This document shows, piece by piece, positions 37,922-48,662 of a DNA stretch of 54,446 nt. Within the stretch, counting starts at the first letter, position 1. Each line of letters opens with the position of its first letter. Source of the DNA: Mesobacillus maritimus (GTDB taxonomy: Bacteria > Bacillota > Bacilli > Bacillales > Cytobacillaceae); the NCBI RefSeq assembly GCF_019749255.1, contig NZ_JACWFH010000003.1, positions 1 through 54,446 on the forward strand. The letters run 5' to 3'. Both the position numbers and the translations under genes were made by a program. A model generated the notes under the pieces. That model had not been told where the DNA came from. It worked only from the letters and a program-made list of their open reading frames with translations, and did not search any database.

Positions 37922-38185
37922 TTAACTTAAAGCAACATTTCCCGCTGCATCTTCATAGAATGTAATTTGTACCGTTTCCGTTAAAACATCTGCGTAGCTA
38001 TATGATACCCGTTCAAAAGAATTTTCCTCTTGGTCTAGTTCAATAACAAAGACAGAGGGATAGGTTTCTGCTAAAATACCTGAACGTTCAATCGTCTTTC
38101 TGCGTCCGCCATTCGCCTTCAGCAAAAGCCTTTTGCCCAAATTTGAATCAAGAGCTTTTTTAATGTCCAATAATGTTTTTGGCAT
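37922..38185 (-). CDS. veg: Veg protein
   Basis: An 87-residue protein nearly identical to B. subtilis Veg over its length ('[20 protein letters not shown]', '[20 protein letters not shown]'). In B. subtilis Veg is very strongly expressed, stimulates biofilm gene expression through SlrR/SinR and affects spore outgrowth. ATG at 38185 has GAGGTGG 5 nt upstream; a start 9 bp earlier lies in the ribosome site. Two strong tandem promoters precede it. Confidence 0.95.
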   Translation of the reverse strand: MPKTLLDIKKALDSNLGKRLLLKANGGRRKTIERSGILAETYPSVFVIELDQEENSFERVSYSYADVLTETVQITFYEDAAGNVALS

Positions 38186-38206
38186 TCGGTCCACCTCACT
38201 ATGTCA

Positions 38207-38236
38207 AGTATAACATACTGACACCATTTTCGTCAA
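38207..38236 (-). promoter_or_regulatory. veg proximal promoter (SigA)
   Basis: On the minus strand: TTGACG at 38236-38231, an 18-nt spacer and TATACT at 38212-38207, just upstream of the ribosome site. Confidence 0.65.
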
Positions 38237-38248
38237 TTAAAAACATAA

Positions 38249-38278
38249 ATTATAACAGGAGTGAAAAATAAAAGTCAA
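38249..38278 (-). promoter_or_regulatory. veg distal promoter (SigA)
   Basis: On the minus strand: TTGACT at 38278-38273, an 18-nt spacer and TATAAT at 38254-38249. The two promoters are 42 bp apart, consistent with very high veg expression. Confidence 0.75.
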
Positions 38279-38388
38279 CATATTTCATTCCTCATTTTCT
38301 TCTATTTTTCAACAATGATAGCATATCCTGTATCTTTGAATTTTATGTATTCTTTTTTTAAATAGGTCATATACTTCGCACACAGCTG

Positions 38389-38504
38389 TTTCACGCCCTT
38401 AGGCAAGGCAGGGAACCCACTTACACCTTTGCTCCTATGAAGTTATCCCTTTGCCTTGCACTCCATTAGAACTCAATCTCATTGCATTCTAATGGGTCGT
38501 GAAA
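38389..38504. other. Candidate three-helix structured element (ncRNA or MITE)
   Basis: Three nested or adjacent helices can form over 116 nt. The closing helix is TTTCACG (38389-38395) with CGTGAAA (38498-38504). A long arm pairs GCAAGGC (38403-38409) with GCCTTGC (38453-38459), continued by GGGA with TCCC. A hairpin pairs CCATTAGAA (38463-38471) with TTCTAATGG (38487-38495). This makes a three-way junction on either strand. A weak plus-strand promoter (TTGAAT, 17 nt, TAAATA, about 38334-38362) points into it. No TSD is evident. Confidence 0.5.
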
Positions 38505-38513
38505 ATACACATC

Positions 38514-38546
38514 AAAAAAAATAGCCGCTTTTTGCCTGCGGCCTAT
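38514..38546 (-). terminator. yabG terminator
   Basis: The stem 38521-38528 with 38538-38546 (one extra base) overlaps the yabG stop, followed on the minus strand by eight T residues. Confidence 0.8.
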
Positions 38547-39424
38547 TCTATATCCTCTGGTTTGTTTAATGGCATTCCGACTCTTAATACCCCTTTTGTT
38601 TCAATTCCACCTAGACCTTTTTCTCCCGTTAACGTGTTTCTGAGCACATCCCAAACATGAATTCTTTCAATAAAAGGAGTAAAACTTATCTTTGCAACAA
38701 TATATACAGGATCAAGAGCATGAATATTGACTCGACCTGGAGAACTCGCAAAGTTGGCACCAGCTTGAATTAAAGATTCAAAATGAGATTGACAAGCCCC
38801 AGCAAAAATCACAAGTTGATCAAGATGGGGGATCTTTTTCCTTGCTTCACGGACTGTTTGAACAAAATGCTTAGAATGACGGTAGGCATTAATATCCTCC
38901 ATCTTCCCTTTGGACTTCGAGTACGCATCATGTCCTGTTACAACAAGTATGTCTGGTCTGTAGTAATCAAGAAGTCCGCTGATTCTATTTGGCATCTCTT
39001 TTTCATTACAATGAATCCCATAGACAGGTACACCTACTTTCTCGTAAAGAGCTAAGCATTTTTCCAAATAATTTGGGTCCCCATCAATATGAAGTACTTT
39101 TCCTGGTAGTTGAAAATACCCAATATTATGGCTATACGATTCGGTCACCTCAAACTCTTGCTTCTGTCTAAGCAATTCAACGTCCTGTTGAAAAAGAATA
39201 TAGGACTGCTCCTCACGAGAACGACTCTCTGCGCTAATTTTTTGACGATCACTTTGCTTAACCTTAACCAAATCCTCGTATGGTGCATCCGCAACCAAAC
39301 GGAAATCTTCGCCATATAAAACAACCGTTTTGACACCATTTTCTACCTTTATATCGGTTACCCGAAAAATAATATCACAATTATATGAAACCCTACCTAC
39401 TATATCCATGAGTTTTATACTCAC
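38543..39424 (-). CDS. yabG: Sporulation-specific protease YabG
   Basis: A 293-residue protein that in B. subtilis cleaves coat proteins such as SpoIVA and SafA in the mother cell. The central region contains 'VPVYGIHCNEKEMP', 'PDILVVTGHDAYSKSKG', 'YRHSKHFVQTVREARKKIPH' and 'FAGACQSHFESLIQAGANFA', which are the family core with conserved His and Cys residues likely to be catalytic. GTG at 39424 is chosen because GGAG lies 8 nt upstream; a GTG 9 bp earlier is too close to it. A SigK-type promoter lies upstream. Confidence 0.94.
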   Translation of the reverse strand: MSIKLMDIVGRVSYNCDIIFRVTDIKVENGVKTVVLYGEDFRLVADAPYEDLVKVKQSDRQKISAESRSREEQSYILFQQDVELLRQKQEFEVTESYSHNIGYFQLPGKVLHIDGDPNYLEKCLALYEKVGVPVYGIHCNEKEMPNRISGLLDYYRPDILVVTGHDAYSKSKGKMEDINAYRHSKHFVQTVREARKKIPHLDQLVIFAGACQSHFESLIQAGANFASSPGRVNIHALDPVYIVAKISFTPFIERIHVWDVLRNTLTGEKGLGGIETKGVLRVGMPLNKPEDIE

Positions 39425-39472
39425 TGTCTTCACTCCAAAAAGGCAATGCCTGAGAGTATTGTTCTTCTTTTT

Positions 39473-39500
39473 TAGGCTATGCAGGTGGACGTTGAAGTGT
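39473..39500 (-). promoter_or_regulatory. yabG promoter (SigK-like)
   Basis: On the minus strand: AC at 39500-39499, a 17-nt spacer and CATAGCCTA at 39481-39473, fitting the SigK consensus (AC, 16-17 nt, CATANNNTA). yabG belongs to the SigK regulon in B. subtilis. Confidence 0.65.
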
Positions 39501-39513
39501 GAAGTTGGAGCAC

Positions 39514-39539
39514 AAAAAAAGCCCTGGATAATCAGGGCT
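39514..39539 (-). terminator. ksgA terminator
   Basis: A 7-bp perfect stem (39520-39526 with 39533-39539), followed on the minus strand by seven T residues. Confidence 0.85.
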
Positions 39540-39547
39540 AAAGTTTA

Positions 39548-40979
<1,432 letters not shown>

Positions 40980-41017
40980 AAAAAATAAATTTCCTCCGCA
41001 AAAAAATAAAATAAAAC

Positions 41018-41043
41018 TGAAACATTTTTGCAACATTTCCGTC
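41018..41043 (+). promoter_or_regulatory. ECF-sigma promoter directed antisense into yabE
   Basis: On the plus strand: TGAAAC at 41018-41023, a 16-nt spacer and CGTC at 41040-41043, a perfect match to the Bacillus ECF (SigM/SigX/SigW) consensus. It lies between rnmV and yabE, both on the minus strand, and points into the 3' end of yabE. No plus-strand terminator is seen before yabE. B. subtilis has such a SigX/SigM antisense RNA at the same locus. Confidence 0.75.
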
Positions 41044-41126
41044 TATATATATAATAAGTATTTTATTTTGTACCTGTAACGTGTTCTTAGATGCTTAACA
41101 TATTATACCTTAAATCACCAAAATGA

Positions 41127-41158
41127 AAAATGCAGCGGAAATTCCTTCCCCTGCATTC
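41127..41158 (-). terminator. yabE terminator
   Basis: The stem AATGCAG (41129-41135) with CTGCATT (41151-41157), extended by GGAA/TTCC pairs, is followed on the minus strand by TTTCATTTT. There is no T run on the plus strand, so it should not stop the antisense transcript. Confidence 0.65.
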
Positions 41159-41163
41159 AATCA

Positions 41164-42360
41164 CTATTTTACAATTTTTACTTTTACTCGTTTTGTTCCC
41201 CATTGGTATGCTTGGGACTTGGAAGGGAAAAATACATCAATTTTATTCCCTCTAATAGCGCCACCAGTATCAGAAGCAGTCGCATAGCCATACCCTTCAA
41301 CATAAACCTTTGTTCCTAATGGAATGACACTCGGGTCAACAGCGATTACTTTCGCATTTGGATTAGATTTTAAATTAACTCCAGTAGCCGTTACACCGGA
41401 ACACCCATTACAATTTGCTGTATAAGCAGTAGAATTCACATAAAATTCTTTCCCACCTGAACTAGGTGCAGCCGCTGATGCCGACCTTGAAACTTGAGTA
41501 GCAATGACCTTTGTTCCCATGGCTACAACTTTATCCTGCTTGTCTTTAACCTTGGTCTCGTTAACTAGCTCTCTGGATACTTCTTTGCCATCTTCTAAGA
41601 TGACTTCATACTTTTTTTCCATTAAACCTTCTTGGCCATTTGTTACAACTTTCTGTTTTCCCTTTTCTAAACTTTGGTCATTTTTCGTTACAGTTGCAAA
41701 TTTGATTGGTTCTTCAACTACATCGGTGACTTTTTCTACTCTAATTACCTTAATTAAGGTTTTGCTAGACACTGTTTCTGTAAGTGCTGGTTCAACTCGG
41801 TCCAAACTTTCAAGTTCAATTCCTTGTTGTGATAAAAAGTCAGCGACCGTAGTCGAAGTAGACCATTCTTCCTGTTCTTTTCCGCCAACTACTACTTTTA
41901 CCGGGAAAGCTCGTTGAATGTCAATTTCCAAATCATCTTTTATCTCTGTATTTAAATCTGGGGTTAACTTGTCATGTTCTTTTAGAACAATTTCTTGTTC
42001 ATCCAAAAATTCCTCAATCGTATCTGAAGCAGTCCAATAGGTTTTCTTACTCTTGTCATCAACCAACTGTACCTGTTTTGCAGGCTTCCACTCAACCTTA
42101 AGGTCATCTTTTACTTTTGTGTCTGCCGCAACTGAAAGATAGTCTTCTTTACCAAGAGAAATTTCTAGATCATCAAATATATCTTGTATGGTATCTGCAT
42201 GTGTTTTAATGACTTTTTCTTGGCCGTCTAGTGTCAAAGCAACTGTATTTTTTGTCCCCTCGTAAAGAAAGTAACCAAGGACAGATATGAACACTAGCAA
42301 ACTAGCAGAAAGGATAGCCAGTTTTTTCTTACTCAAAGACTTAGGTACCTGGTTTTTCAT
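41164..42360 (-). CDS. yabE: G5 / 3D-domain cell-wall protein YabE (Rpf/Sps-like)
   Basis: A 398-residue secreted or membrane-anchored cell-wall protein. The basic N-terminus and hydrophobic segment at about residues 12-32 form a signal/anchor. DUF348 repeats follow ('TIQDIFDDLEI', 'TIEEFLDEQEI', 'TVADFLSQQGI' at about 58, 114 and 170), then a G5 domain (about 210-290). A C-terminal 3D domain ends the protein ('NSTAYTAN', 'VIAVDPSVIPLGTKVYVEGYG', 'ASDTGGAIRGNKIDVFF' with the three aspartates). It is related to resuscitation/stationary-phase survival muralytic enzymes. The ribosome site lies 25 nt before this ATG but 8 nt before an in-frame ATA (see findings). Confidence 0.92.
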   Translation of the reverse strand: MKNQVPKSLSKKKLAILSASLLVFISVLGYFLYEGTKNTVALTLDGQEKVIKTHADTIQDIFDDLEISLGKEDYLSVAADTKVKDDLKVEWKPAKQVQLVDDKSKKTYWTASDTIEEFLDEQEIVLKEHDKLTPDLNTEIKDDLEIDIQRAFPVKVVVGGKEQEEWSTSTTVADFLSQQGIELESLDRVEPALTETVSSKTLIKVIRVEKVTDVVEEPIKFATVTKNDQSLEKGKQKVVTNGQEGLMEKKYEVILEDGKEVSRELVNETKVKDKQDKVVAMGTKVIATQVSRSASAAAPSSGGKEFYVNSTAYTANCNGCSGVTATGVNLKSNPNAKVIAVDPSVIPLGTKVYVEGYGYATASDTGGAIRGNKIDVFFPSKSQAYQWGTKRVKVKIVK

Positions 42361-42400
42361 ATTTTGGGTCGCTATGAAAAACGCCTCCTTTTCTCGAGTG

Positions 42401-42430
42401 ATTATATAGATTATACTGCCGAAGTGTCAA
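42401..42430 (-). promoter_or_regulatory. yabE promoter (SigA)
   Basis: On the minus strand: TTGACA at 42430-42425, an 18-nt spacer and TATAAT at 42406-42401, both boxes perfect. The ribosome site GGAGG is about 16 nt downstream of the -10. Confidence 0.85.
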
Positions 42431-42597
42431 CCCAAATACCTTCCCCCCGATTATATCCACCATTATGCAAGATGTTTTTCGAAAAGAAAAGTAGGACTTG
42501 TCGACATGGTTATCCTATGTAACAAAGAATTGAGGTAGAACCTACAGTTTTAAATAAAAATAGGACAAATCTTTTGCTAAATCGACAGCATATTCTA

Positions 42598-43365
42598 TCA
42601 GTTTATGTCGAACAATTTTTTGGCATTTTCTGTGGTTGCTTTTGCTACTTCCTCATAGGTAATTCCTTTTAACTCGGCAATTTGTTCAGCCACTAGTTTG
42701 ACAAAAGCTGGCTCATTTCTTTTTCCTCGGTATGGATGAGGAGCTAAGTATGGACAATCAGTCTCAATCAACAAACGATCGAGTGGAATGGCTTCTGCTA
42801 CTTCCTTTGGTTTTTTTGCATTTTTAAATGTAACAGGCCCACCAAGCGATATGTAGAAGTTCATCTCAAGACATTCCTTAGCTGTTTCTACACTTCCACT
42901 AAAGCAGTGCATGATTCCTCCTACTTCTGCTGCACCTGCTTCTTTTAAAATCTCAACAATATCAGAGGTTGCTTCTCTATTGTGGATAATGATTGGCAAT
43001 TTAACCTCTTTAGCAAGTTGGATTTGCTTTCTAAACACTTCCTTTTGGATATCCTTTGGAGACTTGTCCCAATGATAGTCCAACCCCATTTCCCCAAGAG
43101 CAACCACTTTTGGATGTGCGGAAAGATCTCTTAGCCACTCTAGGTCTTCAGGTGTCATATCAATAGCATCAACTGGATGCCACCCCACACTAGCATAAAT
43201 AAATTCATAGGTCTCACAAAGCTCAATTGCTTTTGTAATTGTTGGTCGGTCAAAGCCGACAACAACCATTCTTTCAACACCCTCCGCTTTTGCTCGATCA
43301 ATGACCTCTTGTAAATCTTCGTTGAACTGCTCCGCATTTAAATGCACATGCGTATCAAATAGCAT
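42598..43365 (-). CDS. yabD: TatD-family metal-dependent DNase (YabD)
   Basis: A 255-residue TIM-barrel amidohydrolase-fold nuclease. Metal ligands are visible in order: 'FDTHVHLN' (HxH), 'GEMGLDYHW', 'IIIHNREA', 'MHCFSGS' and 'IETDCPYLAP'. The family acts as a 3'-5' DNase or D-aminoacyl-tRNA-related hydrolase; B. subtilis YabD's substrate is not settled. It sits between metG and yabE as in B. subtilis. No convincing terminator is seen in the 170 bp downstream. Confidence 0.93.
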   Translation of the reverse strand: MLFDTHVHLNAEQFNEDLQEVIDRAKAEGVERMVVVGFDRPTITKAIELCETYEFIYASVGWHPVDAIDMTPEDLEWLRDLSAHPKVVALGEMGLDYHWDKSPKDIQKEVFRKQIQLAKEVKLPIIIHNREATSDIVEILKEAGAAEVGGIMHCFSGSVETAKECLEMNFYISLGGPVTFKNAKKPKEVAEAIPLDRLLIETDCPYLAPHPYRGKRNEPAFVKLVAEQIAELKGITYEEVAKATTENAKKLFDIN

Positions 43366-43598
43366 TAGAAAAACTCCTTTTTACTAGGTAATAAAGAAAA
43401 TAACTTTTCTCTCATGGTATATTCTCCCCATCCTAATAAACTATTCTAATGCAATTTGCATTTTATGTCCTTATTTTACTTGAAAAGGAGATTTCCAAAT
43501 ATGGGAAGGAAAAGAAGGACACAAAATTTACTAAAGAATTTGACAAAATCATAACGATTTTCTATACGTAAAATCAACTGTATTTCAATAAAGTAAAC
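43366..43598. other. Gap between metG terminator and yabD; one tiny ORF and a palindrome
   Basis: Mostly unfeatured AT-rich sequence upstream of yabD. It contains a 15-bp palindrome AATGCAATTTGCATT (43448-43462), which could be an operator. On the plus strand ATG at 43501 has AAAAGGAG 11 nt upstream and encodes a basic 17-residue peptide ('MGRKRRTQNLLKNLTKS', to 43554). Neither can be assigned. Confidence 0.35.
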
Positions 43599-43645
43599 AA
43601 AAAAACATAGAAATGTTACAGATGAAACATTTCTATGTTTTATTT
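43599..43645. terminator. metG terminator (bidirectional)
   Basis: A 16-bp perfect stem (43602-43617 with 43626-43641) and an 8-nt loop, with T-rich tails on both strands. It lies about 80 bp downstream of the metG stop. Confidence 0.85.
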
Positions 43646-43722
43646 GAAATATTTAATTTAAGTGGTTTTTCATGCAAAAAGTGTATCTCACACGAAGTCC
43701 CGATTATAAGAATATCAGCAAA

Positions 43723-45681
<1,959 letters not shown>

Positions 45682-45746
45682 CTAGGCTAGAGAACCAAAT
45701 CATTCTAATTCATTATTATACATTTCTTCTCCAAGGTTTTCCACGT

Positions 45747-45775
45747 TGTCGAAGTTTTTGTCGAATTTTGTCGAA
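45747..45775 (+). promoter_or_regulatory. Three perfect Spo0A boxes
   Basis: TGTCGAA occurs at 45747-45753, 45759-45765 and 45769-45775, all on the plus strand, 12 and 10 bp apart, close to one helical turn. They lie about 30 bp upstream of a TATAAT (45718-45713, minus strand) that could serve metG, and about 180 bp upstream of the abrB promoter. B. subtilis Spo0A recognises TGTCGAA. Confidence 0.7.
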
Positions 45776-45929
45776 ATATGAAAAATACTAGTTTTTGATC
45801 GTTATAGTTGCGATAGGATTTTGGGATTGTTTTTGTCCTACGTTTTTACTATTAATATAGTTGAAACTAGATGTCATCTCCGCTTATCACTCTTGTTAAT
45901 ATTTACCAAAACATGAAAAAATAAAATAA

Positions 45930-45958
45930 TTGACGTATATGGGAATGGCTGGTATTAT
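45930..45958 (+). promoter_or_regulatory. abrB promoter (SigA)
   Basis: On the plus strand: TTGACG at 45930-45935, a 17-nt spacer and TATTAT at 45953-45958. The start of transcription would be near 45965, placing the Spo0A boxes at 45977-45993 just downstream, as in B. subtilis. Confidence 0.8.
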
Positions 45959-45976
45959 TAAGACTATAAAAATAAA

Positions 45977-45993
45977 TGTCGAATTATGACGAA
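45977..45993 (+). promoter_or_regulatory. abrB tandem Spo0A boxes
   Basis: TGTCGAA (45977-45983) and TGACGAA (45987-45993) are in tandem at 10-bp spacing. They lie between about +12 and +29 of the predicted transcript, the position where phosphorylated Spo0A represses abrB in B. subtilis. Confidence 0.85.
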
Positions 45994-46032
45994 ACATAGA
46001 GAAATATATTGAGAGAGAGGGGACTATTACTA

Positions 46033-46320
46033 ATGAAATCTACTGGTATTGTTCGTAAAGTTGATGAACTTGGTCGCGTAGTTATTCCAATTGAATTAAG
46101 AAGAACACTAGGTATCGCTGAGAAAGATGCTCTTGAAATTTATGTCGATGATGATCGTATTATCTTAAAGAAATATAAGCCTAATATGACTTGTCATATT
46201 ACAGGTGAAGTTTCTGACAACAATATTTCACTTGCTGGTGGTAAGTTGATTTTAAGCCGTGAAGGTGCTGAACAACTACTAGCTGAAATTCAAAACTCAT
46301 TTGAGCCTGTTAAAGCTTAA
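46033..46320 (+). CDS. abrB: Transition-state regulator AbrB
   Basis: A 95-residue DNA-binding regulator that represses stationary-phase and sporulation genes during growth. The N-terminal swapped-hairpin domain 'MKSTGIVRKVDELGRVVIPI' is almost identical to B. subtilis AbrB, including the invariant cysteine in 'NMTCHITGEV'. ATG at 46033 has AGAGGGG 10 nt upstream; an in-frame start at 46009 precedes this site. It is the only protein gene of the cluster on the plus strand, as in B. subtilis. Its paralogue domain is found in SpoVT in this window. Confidence 0.97.
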   Translation: MKSTGIVRKVDELGRVVIPIELRRTLGIAEKDALEIYVDDDRIILKKYKPNMTCHITGEVSDNNISLAGGKLILSREGAEQLLAEIQNSFEPVKA

Positions 46321-46324
46321 TTTA

Positions 46325-46356
46325 AGCATCTCCTAAATGGAGAGGCTTTTTTTTTG
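46325..46356 (+). terminator. abrB terminator
   Basis: A stem of TCTCC with GGAGA extended by AGC/GCT, followed by nine T residues on the plus strand. Confidence 0.9.
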
Positions 46357-46460
46357 CCGTTTTCTCAAAGCTTGTTACTTTTAGATTCCAAACAGGCTGG
46401 ATTACGCTTTATTATTATGAGAAACGTAAATGTGAAGACGATTTTAGTGAATATGACTTA

Positions 46461-46486
46461 GCGCCCAACGTCTTTTTGCTGGGCGC
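46461..46486. terminator. Hairpin beyond rsmI
   Basis: A GC-rich 7-bp stem (GCGCCCA 46461-46467 with TGGGCGC 46480-46486). No T run follows on the minus strand, so it is at best a weak terminator for rsmI or a transcript-end stabiliser. Confidence 0.35.
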
Positions 46487-46498
46487 ATCTGTTTCTCA

Positions 46499-47377
46499 CT
46501 ACTGAACATGATACGCTTGATAAATATCTCGCTTATTCATCTCACGGTCCTTGGCTGTTTGTTTAATGGCCTCTTTTGACGTCATCCCTTGATTCTCAAG
46601 ATAATGTTCTACATGTTGCTCAATGCTTAAACTCTCCCACCAACTAGCACCTTCATCTGCTTCGAGTCCATCTCCGCCTTCAACAATCAAGCAAAATTCT
46701 CCCCTAACCTCACTGTTTTCCACCCAGGTAACGGCTTCACTTAGAGTACCTCTAATAAATTCCTCAAACTTCTTCGTTAACTCACGACATAATACAATGT
46801 TTCTATCTTTCCCCAATATCTCACTCATTAAAACCAATGTTTCCTTTAAGCGATGTGGGGATTCATAAAAAATTAACGTTGAGGACTGTTTGGTTAACTT
46901 TTCTAATTTTTTCCGTTTCTCTTTTTTTCCTCTTTGTAAGAATCCATAAAAATAAAAAGGCTGTGGTTGTATGCCCGACGCTATCAAAGCTGTTAAGGCT
47001 GCATTGGCCCCTGGCAATGGAACCACCGTTAAATCCTCTTCAATCGCGGCTCGAACAAGCTCGTATCCAGGATCTGAGATCGTTGGCATGCCGGCATCAC
47101 TGACGAGAGACACTTTTGCCCCTTCCTTCAGCTGACTAATAATTTTTTGCCCACTTATTTCCTTATTATGTTCATGATAACTCGTTACAGGTGTCTCAAT
47201 TTCAAAGTAGTTACACAGTTTCTTGGTATTCCTAGTATCCTCTGCCGCAATAACAGTGGACTCTTTTAATATTCTCAAGGAACGAAAGCTTATATCTTCA
47301 AGATTCCCGATTGGTGTCGGAACAAGATATAAGATTCCTTTTTCATCTTCATGCTCATAGCTTTTTTGCTGTTGCAT
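46499..47377 (-). CDS. rsmI: 16S rRNA 2'-O-ribose C1402 methyltransferase
   Basis: A 292-residue SAM enzyme of the tetrapyrrole-methylase fold that methylates C1402 in the decoding centre. 'LYLVPTPIGNLEDISFR', 'AAEDTRNTKKL', 'LVSDAGMPTISDPGYELV' and 'PLPGANAALTALIASG' are family motifs. ATG at 47377 has GGTGA 5 nt upstream; a GTG 9 bp earlier is possible. The start overlaps yazA by 23 bp. It belongs to the run yabB-yazA-rsmI. Confidence 0.95.
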   Translation of the reverse strand: MQQQKSYEHEDEKGILYLVPTPIGNLEDISFRSLRILKESTVIAAEDTRNTKKLCNYFEIETPVTSYHEHNKEISGQKIISQLKEGAKVSLVSDAGMPTISDPGYELVRAAIEEDLTVVPLPGANAALTALIASGIQPQPFYFYGFLQRGKKEKRKKLEKLTKQSSTLIFYESPHRLKETLVLMSEILGKDRNIVLCRELTKKFEEFIRGTLSEAVTWVENSEVRGEFCLIVEGGDGLEADEGASWWESLSIEQHVEHYLENQGMTSKEAIKQTAKDREMNKRDIYQAYHVQ

Positions 47378-47642
47378 CGTCTTCACCTAGCTCTCTTTTT
47401 AAAAAATCCTTTTTTCTCACCCTCGGCAATTGTTTAAAGGCGTATTCTGCCTTAAGTACTTCCCCTTTTGTTTCATAAAGCTTTGAAAACAAAAGGGTAA
47501 CTGGCCCTCGGCCACGCGTATACTTTGCACCTTTTCCTTCATTATGTTGCTGTATGCGTCGGGGGAGATCATTTGTATACCCAGCATATAAACTACCATC
47601 CCGACACAAGAGAACATAAAAATAATGTTCATTCCTTGCCAT
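47355..47642 (-). CDS. yazA: GIY-YIG nuclease-fold protein YazA
   Basis: A 95-residue single-domain protein of the UPF0213 GIY-YIG group: '[20 protein letters not shown]' contains the GIY-YIG equivalent (YFYV-YAG) and a conserved arginine ('LPRRIQQHN'). ATG at 47642 matches the family start; the ribosome site is weak (AGAGA). An extension to 47708 would overlap yabB more. The function of stand-alone members is unknown; nuclease activity is inferred only from the fold. Confidence 0.88.
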   Translation of the reverse strand: MARNEHYFYVLLCRDGSLYAGYTNDLPRRIQQHNEGKGAKYTRGRGPVTLLFSKLYETKGEVLKAEYAFKQLPRVRKKDFLKRELGEDDATAKKL

Positions 47643-48372
47643 ATAAAATTTCTCTAATCTCAGGTGTATATTCATTTTCTTCATTATAGACAATAAGCGG
47701 GTTTTCAATCTTTAAATCTGGACTTCCGTCCTTTACCGCTTCAATCAGGAGAGTATTCGCTTCTTTCCCTTGTTTCGGATAAACAAATTGGACTCGTTTC
47801 GGCTCAAGGCGGTATCTCCTCATCAATTCAATGATATCGATTAATCTACCTGGACGGTGAACAAAAGCCACTTTTCCCCCTTGTTTGACTAGCTGGCTCG
47901 AGGCTTTAATCGCATCTTCTAGTGTGCAGAGAATTTCATGTCGTGCTATAGCCAGATGTTCATTTTCATTGATTTCCTTTTTTGCAGGTGTCGGGAAATA
48001 AGGAGGATTACATGTCACAATATCGAATTTTCCATAGCCTAATCTCTTAGGCATTTCTTTAATATCACCATGGATCATCGAAATACGTTCGTCCAACTGG
48101 TTATATTGTATACTTCTTACAGCCATGCTATAAAGCCTATCTTGAATTTCAACCCCTATAACACTTCCCTTCGTTCTTGTACTTAGAAATAATGGAATGA
48201 CTCCATTCCCTGAACACAAGTCAATTAATTTCCCTTTCTGGATTGGGACATAAACAAATTTAGCAAGCAGGACGGCATCTAGGGAAAAGGCAAATACAGA
48301 TGGACTCTGGATAATCCGTAACTCTTCTGCTAAAAGGAAATCCAATCTTTCGTCACCTATAAGTTCAATCAT
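47629..48372 (-). CDS. yabB: TrmN6-family tRNA(1)(Val) adenine-N6 methyltransferase (YabB)
   Basis: A 247-residue class I SAM methyltransferase. Motif I is '[15 protein letters not shown]', and motif IV 'VTCNPPYF' is typical of base N6-amino methylation. B. subtilis YabB (TrmN6-like) acts on A37 of a tRNA. GGAGGAA precedes the ATG. It is downstream of a GC-rich hairpin island that separates it from yabA. The C-terminus overlaps yazA by 14 bp. Confidence 0.9.
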   Translation of the reverse strand: MIELIGDERLDFLLAEELRIIQSPSVFAFSLDAVLLAKFVYVPIQKGKLIDLCSGNGVIPLFLSTRTKGSVIGVEIQDRLYSMAVRSIQYNQLDERISMIHGDIKEMPKRLGYGKFDIVTCNPPYFPTPAKKEINENEHLAIARHEILCTLEDAIKASSQLVKQGGKVAFVHRPGRLIDIIELMRRYRLEPKRVQFVYPKQGKEANTLLIEAVKDGSPDLKIENPLIVYNEENEYTPEIREILYGKE

Positions 48373-48627
48373 ACTGTTCCTCCATTATGAATAAGCGTAA
48401 GTTTATTCTTTCTAATTTTAAAGTGGTCTATAAGGATGTTCGTTTCCACTCTAAGTAGCGAATGAGTGGCTGGGGTAGGTTGGGCTTCAGCGCATAGCCC
48501 TTGGGCACCTTCTTTATCTAGCTTATCCCCTCGGTGCTTAAGCGCCTGCCACCATCTCCTCTGGCCCGTATTCTCAAAAGAGGTTTTTCTCCAATTAATG
48601 TTATGTAACATGGTCTATGTTTTTTAT
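48373..48627. other. Gap with GC-rich imperfect palindrome
   Basis: Between the yabA terminator and yabB. A GC-rich stretch (48462-48580) can fold back on itself: the left arm GGCTGGGGTAGGTTGGG pairs imperfectly with the right arm ending in CTCTGGCC, using G-U pairs. ATGTTA...TAACAT forms a small dyad at 48598-48611. A minus-strand open frame (48369-48611) has no ribosome site; its stop overlaps the yabB start, but I do not accept it as a gene. Confidence 0.4.
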
Positions 48628-48656
48628 AAAAAAAACCTTCTCACGATGGAGAAGGC
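48628..48656 (-). terminator. yabA terminator
   Basis: A 7-bp perfect stem (48636-48642 with 48649-48655), followed on the minus strand by eight T residues. yabA thus ends the upstream operon. Confidence 0.9.
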
Positions 48657-48662
48657 AGCCAA

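Noticed and set aside
46033-46320. abrB on the opposite strand as a sign of insertion
   Set aside because: From known gene order abrB is also reversed relative to its neighbours in B. subtilis.
48369-48611. An 80-residue minus-strand ORF ending in an ATGA overlap with yabB
   Set aside because: No ribosome site, no recognisable domain, and composition dominated by a GC-rich foldback.
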